A stretch of DNA of 21,846 nucleotides from an uncultured Prevotellaceae bacterium (GCA_905202115.1 CAJKQZ010000018.1:1-21846), one strand, 5' to 3'. Positions 1-7,732 are shown, numbered from the stretch's first letter. Notes: a model not told the origin generated them from the letters alone. A program made the numbers and translations.

Positions 1-84
1 CATATTTTCGATTATCTCCCTTGTATTTTCAATTTACTGCGGGAACTTTTTTACCTCACGAAAAAAAATATTTTTTTCTTTTCG
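1..84 (+). repeat. Dispersed intergenic repeat, copy 1 (cut by window start)
   Basis: This is the right half of the repeat seen complete at 6706-6880. It starts inside the central palindrome (CATATTTT), runs through the conserved GATTATCTCCC and CTGCGGGAAC-T6 blocks, and ends in an A8-T-A-T7 self-complementary tail at about 61-77. It fills the space just downstream of the CotH gene (stop codon at 121-123). No ORF lies in it. The left half lies outside the window. Confidence 0.85.
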
Positions 85-120
85 GAGATATTTTTTCCAG
101 ACCGGAGTTTTCTGCCGTTT

Positions 121-1929
121 TTACTGCACGGCCACTTTCTTGCGCACGACAGTACCTCCTGTCTTCACGCTTACGACGTAAACACCCCGTGTAAGCTCGC
201 CACTCGTGTAAGGTAGAGTTGTCTCGGCGCTTTCGCGCAGCATTCCCGAGGTATCGTAAATACGCACTTCAGTTGTGGCGTCGGCCGCGGCGTCGACCGT
301 TATCCGTCTGCCGCCGGAACTTGCCGTTATGGCGAGCCCACGGCTGGAAACAACGTCGGTTACGCCAGTGGGATAGTCTTTCAGAAAACTATTTACCGCT
401 GCATAACTGTTGTTGTACCACTTAACCATATACGCCGCCTCGGTGTCGATATTCTCGAGCGAACCCGACCAGCGCGCCATTTCGCGCATATATGCTCCGG
501 AGCTCTTGAACAGGTCGCGGTAAGCGTTGATATGTGCCTCTACCGAATCGGGAGCGAAACAGGTGCTTCGCCAGCGTATCCATGTGTCGTGTATCAGTCT
601 GCGGAAATCACCAGGATTATCGTCTATCAGACGCTGGAACAATCCGCAATTGTAGACCACTGCGTCGAAACCGTAGGAATTCAAAAGACTGCCGTCCCAG
701 TTGCGCCCTATCGAGGCGTCCATGTCCCACGGAGTGAAAAGCGCGCGCGAATGCAGGGCCTTAATATCCTCAAAACTGATGTAGGTGTTTTTGCAGTTGT
801 TGTCGTTGATGTGGAAAACGTTGAGAAACAGAACATAATTAACAAGGTTCTGCAAATAGAAATGATTTCCCATAAGAAGCGAGAACTTGTAATTGTTGCC
901 GTTGAGGTCGGGCGCGGCAAAGGTTATGAGACTTATAAGAGGGTCCCAGTTAGCGAACGAGTTGTCATCGTCGGGATATTTCTGCTCCCAGCCAAACCAG
1001 CGTAGAGTGTTTGTGGCCGCATTGGTGTCGTAGCCGAGGAAACGCGTGGCCGCCGACCAGTCGGTTGCCTTGTAGAGCACTCCGCGCTGCGACACTTCGC
1101 CGCTGGCAGGGTCGGTTTTGTACTTTTTCAGGTGCAGTTTCTTGCGGTCTATCTTGTCGGTGAGGCAATAAAGGCCGTAGTATTCTCCGTTCAGAAGTAC
1201 TTCGACGAACGTTCCTTCCGTGCCGTTGATTTTCGTGTCGCCTTCTTCGGCGTAGGGAATGCTGTCCACTTTGTTCCAGAAGTCGAAACACACGCGGTTG
1301 CGCATTCTCGCTTTGTCGTAGTACATGGCGTCGAGGATTATGTCGCCGTCGCTGCGCATTCCCATTACGGGCACATCGACTTCCTCGTTATTTTCATTCC
1401 ACAATTCCACGCCGAACGGTTTTTTGGGGAGTGTGGAAGCCGTGGCGCCGCGTATTTTCACTCCGGCGTAATGGATGAACAGACTGTTTTCGCCGTCGGT
1501 GCGGCGCATTGGGTCGATAATCGTAATGAATCCTGGATAGTGCACATCCTTCACTAAGGCTGTGGCGTCGAGCAGCACTATCGGCAGTGAAGTGAAGTAA
1601 AGATACCATATCGTGGGCGTTCCGCTGAAATAAATACGGTGTTTTCTGCTGAAATTGTTTACGAAGCGTACGCTGTCGCCCATTTTGACAATGCGGAAGT
1701 TAATGCTGGCCTGCTCGAAAACCGACGAAGTAAACATTACATCGATCGAATCGCCGCTCACCGGCTTTACGGAACAATAAATTGTGCGGTTAACGGTGTC
1801 GACGGCGCAGGGAACGCCGTTGCAGTAAAGCGGAAACGTGCGCTTGTCGCCGGCAACGTATTTTGCTTCGGCTATAATGGTGAACAGAAGCGCGGTTATT
1901 ATTGCGGCAGCCTTTATCGGGAAAGTCAT
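121..1929 (-). CDS. CotH-kinase family protein with T9SS C-terminal sorting domain
   Basis: 602 aa, exported. The N-terminus has a short hydrophobic signal (residues about 5-22, ending AEA). Residues about 150-450 match the CotH kinase family: KIRGATASTLPKKPFGVEL near 158-176, RSDGDIILDA at 192-201, LLNGEYYGLY at 245-254, and the WDMD motif at 401-404, where the family has its catalytic aspartates. The last ~75 residues look like a type A T9SS sorting domain (EVRIYDTSG at 554-562, then RGVYVVSVKTGG before a basic KK and the C-terminus), so it is probably exported through the outer membrane and anchored or released. The family includes spore-coat and secreted protein kinases; the substrate here is unknown. 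It lies 25 bp after the S41 protease gene and is likely cotranscribed with it. Start at the only ATG preceding the signal peptide. Confidence 0.85.
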   Translation of the reverse strand: MTFPIKAAAIITALLFTIIAEAKYVAGDKRTFPLYCNGVPCAVDTVNRTIYCSVKPVSGDSIDVMFTSSVFEQASINFRIVKMGDSVRFVNNFSRKHRIYFSGTPTIWYLYFTSLPIVLLDATALVKDVHYPGFITIIDPMRRTDGENSLFIHYAGVKIRGATASTLPKKPFGVELWNENNEEVDVPVMGMRSDGDIILDAMYYDKARMRNRVCFDFWNKVDSIPYAEEGDTKINGTEGTFVEVLLNGEYYGLYCLTDKIDRKKLHLKKYKTDPASGEVSQRGVLYKATDWSAATRFLGYDTNAATNTLRWFGWEQKYPDDDNSFANWDPLISLITFAAPDLNGNNYKFSLLMGNHFYLQNLVNYVLFLNVFHINDNNCKNTYISFEDIKALHSRALFTPWDMDASIGRNWDGSLLNSYGFDAVVYNCGLFQRLIDDNPGDFRRLIHDTWIRWRSTCFAPDSVEAHINAYRDLFKSSGAYMREMARWSGSLENIDTEAAYMVKWYNNSYAAVNSFLKDYPTGVTDVVSSRGLAITASSGGRRITVDAAADATTEVRIYDTSGMLRESAETTLPYTSGELTRGVYVVSVKTGGTVVRKKVAVQ

Positions 1930-1954
1930 TGGGAGTTTCGTTTTTGCGTTGGCA

Positions 1955-3526
1955 TTATTTTTCTTTTATCACTTCGAGAGCCTTTGCTATTGTCGCATCA
2001 TCGTCGTTCATTATTTCGAAATATTGCGTCATGTCCCAGATGTCGCGGGCGGTTATTGCCTTGAGAATTTTGCGAATCAGGGCGCGGGTGCGTTCGCGTT
2101 CCTCTTCGTCTTTCGGTGTTACTTTGGCTTTTTCGCCTTCTGAGAAAATCGTGTCGACAACTTCGTCGGGAATCTCGTAGTTCTTCTTGAATTTTTCGAA
2201 CGAAGCGTATTTTTTCTTCAGTTCCTCGCGGTGGCGGTCGATGTATTTCAGTCCGTTGGGCAGGAGTACGTTGTTGCGCGAAAGATTCCTGTAGTAATTG
2301 GTGTAGACAGTGGTGTCGAGAGGCACGAAATAGTCGGGAATTATTCCGCCTCCGCCATAAACTGCGCGGTGTTTGCGAAGCGTGTAGCAGCGCAGGGAAT
2401 CGTTATAGCGTATACTGTCGGCGCTGGTGAGTTCTCCGTTGCGCAGACGGTTTACAACGTCGAGACTGTATGTTTCGTTCTCGCCGGGCTTGTAAGGCTT
2501 CTGAATGCAGCGCCCTGCCGGCGTATAGTAGCGCGATACCGTGAGGCGTATCATCGAGCCGTCGGGAAGCGCCACCGGTTGTTGCACAAGTCCCTTTCCG
2601 AAGCTGCGAAGACCCACTATCATAGCCCTGTCCTGATCCTGGAGTGCTCCGGCAAGTATTTCGGCTGCCGAAGCCGAGAACTCGTCTATGAGCACCACCA
2701 CCTTGCCTTCGGTGAATATTCCTCCGCCCCGCGCCTTGTATTCCACCGAGGGCACGGCGCGGCCTTTGGTATAGACTATCATGTCGCCTTTCTGCAGGAA
2801 TTCGTTGGCCACTTCGATTGCGGCTTCGAGGAATCCGCCGCCGTTTTCGCGCAAGTCGATTATCATGCTTTCGGCTCCTTTGCCTTTAAGCGTGCCGAGG
2901 GCTTCGGATATTTCGTCGGGCGTGGTTTTGCCGAACGATCCGAATCTTATGTATCCCACCTGCGGCTCTATCATGTAGGCTGCGTCGAGAGTGTGCAGGG
3001 GTATCTTGTCGCGAACCACGTCGAAGTTTATTTCCTCGGCCACTCCGGTGCGGCGTATGCCTAAGTGCACCGTAGTGCCTTTCTTTCCGCGCAGTTTTTT
3101 CATTATAAGCGTCTGCGCCATTTTCACTCCGGCTATTATCGTGTCGTTAACCCGCACAATACGGTCGCCGGCCATTATTCCGGCTTTCTGCGACGGACCT
3201 TTGTCGACGGTCTGGATAACTACAAGCGTATCGTCTATCATATTGAACTGCACGCCTATTCCCTCGAAATTTCCCTCGAGAGGTTCGTTGAGCGATTTGG
3301 TTTCCGAAGCGTTTGTATAGGTGGAATGTGGGTCGAGCTTCGAGAGCATTCCTTTTATCGCGCCTTCGGTTATGCTGTTCAGGTCGACACTGTCGACATA
3401 CAGGTGGGAAATGGCGTATTGCGCTATTCCGAGTTTACGCACGGCGGCTGTTTCCTGTTCTTTTGTCTGTGCGTGTGCGGCGGCAATGCCGAACGCTATT
3501 GCAAGTAAAGCGTATAGTTTCTTCAT
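1955..3526 (-). CDS. S41 family C-terminal processing peptidase (CtpA-like)
   Basis: 523 aa serine protease of the tail-specific protease family, periplasmic by its signal peptide (MKKLYALLAIAFGIAAAHAQ). A PDZ domain spans about residues 85-165 (GIGVQF, GPSQKAGIMAGDRIVRVND). The catalytic core has IIDLRENGGG at 222-231, the nucleophile Ser286 in DEFSASAAEI, and Lys311 in SFGKGLVQQ. The 25-residue Ser-Lys spacing matches the Ser/Lys dyad of the family. A C-terminal extension of about 180 residues is charged and helical, as in other Bacteroidota members. Family members process C-termini of envelope proteins; the target here is unknown. It is first in an operon with the CotH protein. A -7 promoter element lies 32 nt upstream of the ATG. 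Confidence 0.92.
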   Translation of the reverse strand: MKKLYALLAIAFGIAAAHAQTKEQETAAVRKLGIAQYAISHLYVDSVDLNSITEGAIKGMLSKLDPHSTYTNASETKSLNEPLEGNFEGIGVQFNMIDDTLVVIQTVDKGPSQKAGIMAGDRIVRVNDTIIAGVKMAQTLIMKKLRGKKGTTVHLGIRRTGVAEEINFDVVRDKIPLHTLDAAYMIEPQVGYIRFGSFGKTTPDEISEALGTLKGKGAESMIIDLRENGGGFLEAAIEVANEFLQKGDMIVYTKGRAVPSVEYKARGGGIFTEGKVVVLIDEFSASAAEILAGALQDQDRAMIVGLRSFGKGLVQQPVALPDGSMIRLTVSRYYTPAGRCIQKPYKPGENETYSLDVVNRLRNGELTSADSIRYNDSLRCYTLRKHRAVYGGGGIIPDYFVPLDTTVYTNYYRNLSRNNVLLPNGLKYIDRHREELKKKYASFEKFKKNYEIPDEVVDTIFSEGEKAKVTPKDEEERERTRALIRKILKAITARDIWDMTQYFEIMNDDDATIAKALEVIKEK

Positions 3527-3558
3527 TTACGTTTGGTTTGGGGAATGTATACCGATTG

Positions 3559-3566
3559 CAAATATA
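3559..3566 (-). promoter_or_regulatory. Bacteroidota -7 promoter element of the S41 protease operon
   Basis: On the minus strand this reads TATATTTG, matching the Bacteroidota consensus TAnnTTTG. It lies 32 nt before the ATG. I see no TTTG -33 box at the expected distance. Confidence 0.5.
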
Positions 3567-3669
3567 CGTTTTAAGTGCGAATAAATCCGTTTCGTAAGTT
3601 TTCAAAAACTTACTGCGATGCATAAGGATTTACAGGCGCGGGTGTCTTTCTTTGTCGCTGAAAAGGCAA

Positions 3670-3778
3670 CCGCCTCGGGAGGGCGGAAAAAATATCTCTG
3701 AGATATTTTAAAATATGTCAGACATAATTCAAATTATCTCAGAGATAATTTTTTTTACATGCGGGAACTTTTTTTCCC
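3670..3778 (+). repeat. Dispersed intergenic repeat, copy 2 (divergent, three palindromic units)
   Basis: A shortened and divergent copy. The usual left arm is absent; a GC hairpin (CCGCCTC/GAGGGCGG, 3670-3686) sits there instead. The core is three adjacent 21-bp units at 3689-3709, 3710-3730 and 3731-3751, each built of about 10-nt arms around one central base (AAAATATCTC/GAGATATTTT; AAAATATGTC/GACATAATTC; AAATTATCTC/GAGATAATTT). The conserved TGCGGGAAC-T7 block follows at 3760-3775, closed by a small GGGAA/TTCCC hairpin. The A/T hairpin found at the right end of other copies is missing. The 351-bp gap 3527-3877 otherwise holds the S41 promoter and the purE terminator. Confidence 0.75.
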
Positions 3779-3816
3779 AATGCTGCAGGCGGATTCGGGC
3801 CGCGGCAAAATGCATG

Positions 3817-3850
3817 AAAAATGCGCACGGCCGTTGCGGGCACATGCGCA
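3817..3850 (-). terminator. Possible intrinsic terminator of the rpoN-PAP2-purE operon
   Basis: On the minus strand, about 28 nt after the purE stop, TGCGCA (3845-3850) can pair with TGCGCA (3822-3827), with further GC-rich pairing in the loop, and a run of five T follows (A run at 3817-3821 on the plus strand). The stem is short, so confidence is moderate. Confidence 0.45.
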
Positions 3851-3877
3851 CTCTATTGTTTCAGTTACACGGAACCG

Positions 3878-4384
3878 TCAGTTTGTCTTGTAGGTGTATT
3901 TCACTTTAGCGAGTTCCTCGTTGGCCGATACTATCTTGTCTTTCAGTTTGGCCTTTTGTTCCGCCAGGCGCAGGCGTATGCCTTCGTCGGTGAGCGCGAG
4001 GATTTCTTCGGCAAGGATTGCTGCGTTTTTGGCTCCGTTCACACCCATTGTGGCAACGGGTATTCCGGGAGGCATCTGCACTATCGACAGCAGGGCGTCG
4101 AGGCCGTCGAGCATTCCCTTTATTGGCACTCCTATCACGGGCAACGTGGTGTGTGCGGCAATCACGCCAGGTAGTGCGGCGGCCATTCCTGCGGCTGCAA
4201 TGATTACTTTTATGCCGCGTGCGGCGGCGCCTGATGCGAATGCAGCCACTTCGTCGGGCGTGCGGTGGGCGGAGAGTGCGTTCATTTCGAAAGCTATGCC
4301 CATTGCGTCGAGCTCGGCGGCGGCTTTTTCCATTACGGGCAGGTCGGAAGTGCTGCCCATGATTATGCTAACTAACGGTGTCAT
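3878..4384 (-). CDS. purE: N5-carboxyaminoimidazole ribonucleotide mutase
   Basis: 168 aa, the normal length for class I PurE. It moves the carboxyl group of N5-CAIR to give CAIR in cytoplasmic purine synthesis. Visible motifs are the phosphate-binding GSTSDLP at 10-16, the catalytic-histidine motif SAHRTP at 38-43 (His40), AGMAAALPGVIAA at 65-77, GVPI at 85-88 and MPPGIPVATMGVNGAKNAA at 104-122. The purK partner is not in the window. It is the last gene of the rpoN operon, 12 bp after the PAP2-like gene, so its expression is probably tied to upstream transcription. A possible terminator follows at 3817-3850. Confidence 0.96.
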   Translation of the reverse strand: MTPLVSIIMGSTSDLPVMEKAAAELDAMGIAFEMNALSAHRTPDEVAAFASGAAARGIKVIIAAAGMAAALPGVIAAHTTLPVIGVPIKGMLDGLDALLSIVQMPPGIPVATMGVNGAKNAAILAEEILALTDEGIRLRLAEQKAKLKDKIVSANEELAKVKYTYKTN

Positions 4385-4396
4385 GGTTATGGGGTA

Positions 4397-5014
4397 TTAT
4401 ACATATAATATACTTGCAAATCCGCATATAAAACCTATGAGAGTGCCCACGGCAACCTGCGGAAGAGTGTGCTGGCGAAGGATAATGCGGCTTGTGCCCA
4501 CGGCGCCGGCAAGGATAATAGACAGGCACAGCCACCATGTGGGGTCGAACGTGAAAATGAACGAGAACGCCAGCAACGCACCGACCACGCCTCCCGAAGC
4601 AGCCGAATGGACGCTTACCTTGAAGCGGGTGTTGATTATAGAACAGAGTATCTGTATCGACAGCGCGCCGACGATTATTCCCATCATGAAGTGGGGCATG
4701 CGCATACGCTCCATAACGTAAAAACAGCAGCCGTAGCTGGCTATACTGAGCAAATAGGGCACGTAGCGGCGCGCGCGGTGACTGGCCTGGCGGCTGCTCC
4801 AGCCGTTTATCTTGCGGTAAAGATATATCGAAAGCAGGGGCAACGCTACCGTGAACACGTAGACTATCACCAGAACGGTTATCTTAAGCGACATAGGCAG
4901 CAGGTTCATGTAGCTGAAAAGGAAAAGCGCCACAAATGCTATTACCGGAAAATAAAACGGCGTGAACAGCAACGAAATCACGCGTGCGGTCTTGATTATA
5001 TACTTGTCTTTCAT
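4397..5014 (-). CDS. PAP2-like integral membrane protein (divergent phosphatase fold)
   Basis: 205 aa with about six hydrophobic segments (about 13-35, 43-66, 86-101, 108-127, 140-157, 160-178 and 187-205, the last ones short). It resembles the type 2 phosphatidic acid phosphatase family. KVSVHSAASGG at 132-142 takes the place of the PSGH motif, and SRIILRQHTLPQV at 175-187 matches the third PAP2 motif (S-R-x5-H-x4). The aspartate normally following the histidine is Gln186, so activity is uncertain. A lipid or isoprenoid diphosphate phosphatase role is possible but not shown. Its ATG overlaps the rpoN stop by 4 nt (ATGA), suggesting translational coupling; purE follows after 12 bp. Confidence 0.75.
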   Translation of the reverse strand: MKDKYIIKTARVISLLFTPFYFPVIAFVALFLFSYMNLLPMSLKITVLVIVYVFTVALPLLSIYLYRKINGWSSRQASHRARRYVPYLLSIASYGCCFYVMERMRMPHFMMGIIVGALSIQILCSIINTRFKVSVHSAASGGVVGALLAFSFIFTFDPTWWLCLSIILAGAVGTSRIILRQHTLPQVAVGTLIGFICGFASILYV

Positions 5015-6471
5015 TTTCTCAGGCGGGCTACAGGTATTCCCATCTGCTCGCGGTATTTTGCAACGGTGCGCCGCGCCACGGGGAAGCCTTGCTCCTTTAA
5101 TCGGGCGGCGAGCGTTTCGTCTGACAACGGACTTTTCTTGTTTTCTGCGTTTATTATATCGGCGAGAGCCTTGCGTATTTTCAGCGTAGAGTGCACATCG
5201 CCCTCGTCGGTTACGAACCTGTCGTTGAAAAAGTACTTGAGCGGGAAGATTCCGAAGTCGGTTTCAACGTATTTGCTGTTGCTAACGCGCGATATGGTCG
5301 AGATGTCGAGCCCTGTGCGCTCTGCAATGTCTCGCAGAATCATCGGGCGGAGCAGCGTGTCGTCGCCTTCGGTGAAAAACGGCTTCTGAAATTCCACTAT
5401 GGCCTTCATTGTGGCGAGCATGTTGTTCTGCCGGCGCCGCACGGCGTCGATAAACGTCTGTGCAGCCTCAATTTTCTGACGCGTATAGGTATATGTGTCT
5501 TTTTGCGAGCGTGTGAGTTTGCTGCGGTTGCCGGCAAATTCCTTTATTGTGGAGCGGAATGATTCGCTCACGCGCAGTGGCGGCACTTCTCCCTCGTTGA
5601 GCGTTACGGAAAGGTTGCCTCTTCCGTCGTTCTCAACTGTAAAATCAGGTGTTATTTCCTGCGCAGCGGTAGCGGCCGTTTCGTTAAGCGAACTTCCAGG
5701 CCGGGGATTGAGTCTTTGTATTTCCGTGCGTATTCTGTCGATAGTTTCGGAGTCCGTTCCAAGCCGCTGGCGTATTTTCTCCCAGCGTTTATGGGTGAAG
5801 TCGTCGTAGTATTTGTCTATTACCTCGAGTTCGAATTCGCGCAAGGGAGATGTGAACTCCGGCGAGGCGAGCTGTATGTGCAGGCATTCCTGCAACGAGC
5901 GCGCCCCTATTCCCCGCGGCTCGAAAGTCTGCAGTATTTTTATAAGGTGTCCGAGTTCGTCGGGCGTGGTTTCTATGTTGTGATAAATGGCCAGCTCGTC
6001 GGCAATGCGCGCCGTGTCTTTTCTCAGGAATCCGTCGGAGTCGAGCGAACCGATAAGATAGACCATCACTTCTTTCTCGTGGTCAGTAAGGTCATTCTCG
6101 GCTATCTGTGCATTCAGTTCCTCGTAAAGCGACACCGATTGCCCGAACGGAAGACGGTTTCCGGAGTTTTCGCTTGCCGAGGCGCGCGCCAGCAAGTAAT
6201 CGGGCGTTTCGTCGTCCGATACATAATCGGCCAGCGCGTCGGCTTCCTGTGCTTTTCCGTCGTCGTAGCTTTCTTCGCCGTCGAACTCGCCGTTGTCGCG
6301 TTCCTCGTCGTCACTGCCCTGTTCGAGAGCCTCGTTTTCAAGCAGTTCTTCGTTCACGCGCTCTTCGAAATCCTTGAGCGGCAGTTCCAAAAGATGAACT
6401 TGCAGAAGCTGTTGCGGAGTGAGCGTCTGCGTTTGCGTCTGGGTCTGCGTCTGAATTAACTTCTGCGGCAT
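5011..6471 (-). CDS. rpoN: RNA polymerase sigma-54 factor
   Basis: 486 aa from the chosen ATG. The N-terminal region I is Q-rich (QTQTQTQTQT followed by LTPQQLLQVHLLELP), and an acidic region II follows (GSDDEERDNGEFDGEESYDD). The core-binding domain and HTH occupy the middle, and the diagnostic RpoN box ARRTVAKYRE lies at about 466-475, 11 residues from the C-terminus. It directs core polymerase to -24/-12 promoters and needs AAA+ activators, none of which is in this window. An in-frame ATG exists 30 codons upstream (6561), but that extension covers the -7 promoter element and does not look like RpoN, so 6471 is preferred. It is first in an operon with the PAP2-like gene and purE. Confidence 0.95.
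   Translation of the reverse strand: MPQKLIQTQTQTQTQTLTPQQLLQVHLLELPLKDFEERVNEELLENEALEQGSDDEERDNGEFDGEESYDDGKAQEADALADYVSDDETPDYLLARASASENSGNRLPFGQSVSLYEELNAQIAENDLTDHEKEVMVYLIGSLDSDGFLRKDTARIADELAIYHNIETTPDELGHLIKILQTFEPRGIGARSLQECLHIQLASPEFTSPLREFELEVIDKYYDDFTHKRWEKIRQRLGTDSETIDRIRTEIQRLNPRPGSSLNETAATAAQEITPDFTVENDGRGNLSVTLNEGEVPPLRVSESFRSTIKEFAGNRSKLTRSQKDTYTYTRQKIEAAQTFIDAVRRRQNNMLATMKAIVEFQKPFFTEGDDTLLRPMILRDIAERTGLDISTISRVSNSKYVETDFGIFPLKYFFNDRFVTDEGDVHSTLKIRKALADIINAENKKSPLSDETLAARLKEQGFPVARRTVAKYREQMGIPVARLRK
6423..6452 (-). repeat. Hexanucleotide tandem repeat inside rpoN
   Basis: Five tandem six-base units on the plus strand (GCGTCT, GCGTTT, GCGTCT, GGGTCT, GCGTCT) encode the Gln-Thr repeat at residues 7-16 of RpoN. 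Loss or gain of a unit keeps the frame. Confidence 0.85.
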
Positions 6472-6491
6472 TTCATACTGTTTGATGCCGG

Positions 6492-6499
6492 CAAAATTA
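6492..6499 (-). promoter_or_regulatory. -7 promoter element of the rpoN operon
   Basis: On the minus strand this reads TAATTTTG (consensus TAnnTTTG), ending 20 nt before the rpoN ATG at 6471. No clear -33 TTTG at the usual spacing. Confidence 0.55.
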
Positions 6500-6705
6500 C
6501 AAAATTTTAGTATGAACTGCAGAAACGACCGTATTAATTGTTGTATCGTTTTTATGAACATAAAACCTGTTAAAAAACAGACATATCATAAAAACAGTGA
6601 TTGCTTATGTGCGGACTCGGATATGCGGAACACTAAAGCGCTCCTATTTTACAAAATTCTGCATGGCGACGAGTATAAAAAACTTGTGCCGAAAACATGC
6701 CCGAA

Positions 6706-6880
6706 ACAGACAAAAACGGTCACCTGCCAAGCACTTGAAAATCAGCAGGTGTATATATGGCAAAAAATATGTCTGAGATATTTTAAAATATCTCAGACAT
6801 ATTTTAGATTATCTCCTTTGTATTTTCAATTTCCTGCGGGAAATTTTTTAACCGTGCAAAAAAAATATTTTTTTTTCGGC
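6706..6880 (+). repeat. Dispersed intergenic repeat, copy 3 (full length, 175 bp)
   Basis: This is the reference copy. Its parts in order are: left block ACAGACAAAAACGGTCA (6706-6722); a hairpin with arms CACCTGC (6721-6727) and GCAGGTG (6745-6751) enclosing CAAGCACTTG; the perfect 42-bp palindrome at 6764-6805 (two 21-bp units); a degenerate third unit at 6806-6826; the conserved CTGCGGGAA-(N)-T6 block at about 6834-6849; and a right-end A/T hairpin with CCG/CGG flanks at about 6852-6879. It lies between the rpoN promoter and the sdhB terminator. The rest of the 502-bp gap (6472-6973), about 6580-6705, shows nothing I can assign. Confidence 0.92.
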
Positions 6881-6904
6881 AAAAGACTTTACACATGAGG
6901 CACA

Positions 6905-6940
6905 TCAAAACAACAAAGCGCCGACCGGAATGGTCGACGC
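6905..6940 (-). terminator. Intrinsic terminator of sdhCAB
   Basis: On the minus strand, 33 nt after the sdhB stop, GCGTCGACC (6932-6940) pairs with GGTCGGCGC (6918-6926), eight Watson-Crick pairs and one G-U, around a 5-nt loop. A T-rich tail TTTGTTGTTTTG follows. Good shape for a Rho-independent terminator. Confidence 0.8.
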
Positions 6941-6973
6941 CTTATATGATTCATAAAACCTTGCCGGCCGAAA

Positions 6974-7732
6974 TCAGTCGGCGAGCTTGGCTTTGAGGAA
7001 TTCGCGGTTGAGGCGTGCTATGTTCGCAACCGATTCGTTTTTCGGGCAAACAGCCTCGCAGGCACGGGTATTGGTACAGTTACCGAAGCCGAGCTCATCC
7101 ATTTTGGCAATCATAGCCTTGACGCGTTTGGCAGCCTCAGGACGACCTTGCGGAAGCAGAGCCAGCTGACTTACCTTAGACGACACGAAAAGCATGGCAG
7201 AGCCGTTCTTACAAGCTGCTACACAAGCGCCGCAACCTATGCACGTAGCGCAATCCATAGCTTCGTCGGCATTCTGTTTGGGAATGAGTATCGAGTTGGC
7301 GTCGCGCGGACCTCCGGTACGTACGCTGATGTAACCGCCGGCCTGCTGTATCTTGTCGAACGCGGAACGGTCGACCATACAGTCCTTTATTACAGGAAAA
7401 GCAGCCGAACGCCAGGGCTCAACGGTGATTGTCTCGCCGTCTTTGAAGCGGCGCATGTAAAGCTGGCAGGTGGTGGCACCCGTTTCGGTCTTTCCGTGAG
7501 GCGTTCCGTTTATATAGAGCGAGCACATGCCGCAAATGCCTTCGCGGCAGTCGTGGTCGAACACGAAAGGCTCCTTGCCCTCCTCGATAAGTTCCTCGTT
7601 GAGGATGTCGAGCATTTCGAGAAACGAAGTGTCGGTAGGAATGTCCTTCATCTCACGGGTTTCGAAGTGACCTTGTTCCTTAGGACCGTTCTGTTTCCAG
7701 TATTTCAGTGTGAAACTTATTGTATTAGCCAT
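6974..7732 (-). CDS. sdhB: Succinate dehydrogenase/fumarate reductase iron-sulfur subunit
   Basis: 252 aa peripheral subunit carrying electrons between the FAD of SdhA and the haems of SdhC. The 2Fe-2S ligands are Cys62, Cys67, Cys70 (DCREGICGMC) and Cys89. The second half carries CATCIGCGACVAACKNG at 161-177, followed by CTNTRACEAVCPKN at 219-232. By family analogy, Cys164/167/170/229 bind the 4Fe-4S cluster and Cys174/219/225 bind the 3Fe-4S cluster; Cys161 is an additional cysteine. It is last in the sdhCAB operon, 29 bp after sdhA. In anaerobic Bacteroidales this complex usually works as fumarate reductase (frdB is an equally good name). Direction cannot be told from sequence. Confidence 0.95.
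   Translation of the reverse strand: MANTISFTLKYWKQNGPKEQGHFETREMKDIPTDTSFLEMLDILNEELIEEGKEPFVFDHDCREGICGMCSLYINGTPHGKTETGATTCQLYMRRFKDGETITVEPWRSAAFPVIKDCMVDRSAFDKIQQAGGYISVRTGGPRDANSILIPKQNADEAMDCATCIGCGACVAACKNGSAMLFVSSKVSQLALLPQGRPEAAKRVKAMIAKMDELGFGNCTNTRACEAVCPKNESVANIARLNREFLKAKLAD

Noticed and set aside
4469..5389. A 306-codon plus-strand frame over the PAP2-like gene and rpoN end
   Set aside because: It is antisense to two overlapping genes with recognisable motifs, and its own composition is low in hydrophobic residues with no domain.
6472..6561. Upstream extension of rpoN by 30 codons
   Set aside because: It includes the -7 element and does not resemble sigma-54; region I begins at MPQKL.
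6764..6805. Reading the 42-bp palindrome as an ordinary intrinsic terminator
   Set aside because: The stem is AT-rich with no loop, and copies also occur in upstream regions. Real GC-rich terminators exist separately (6905-6940 and 20915-20956).
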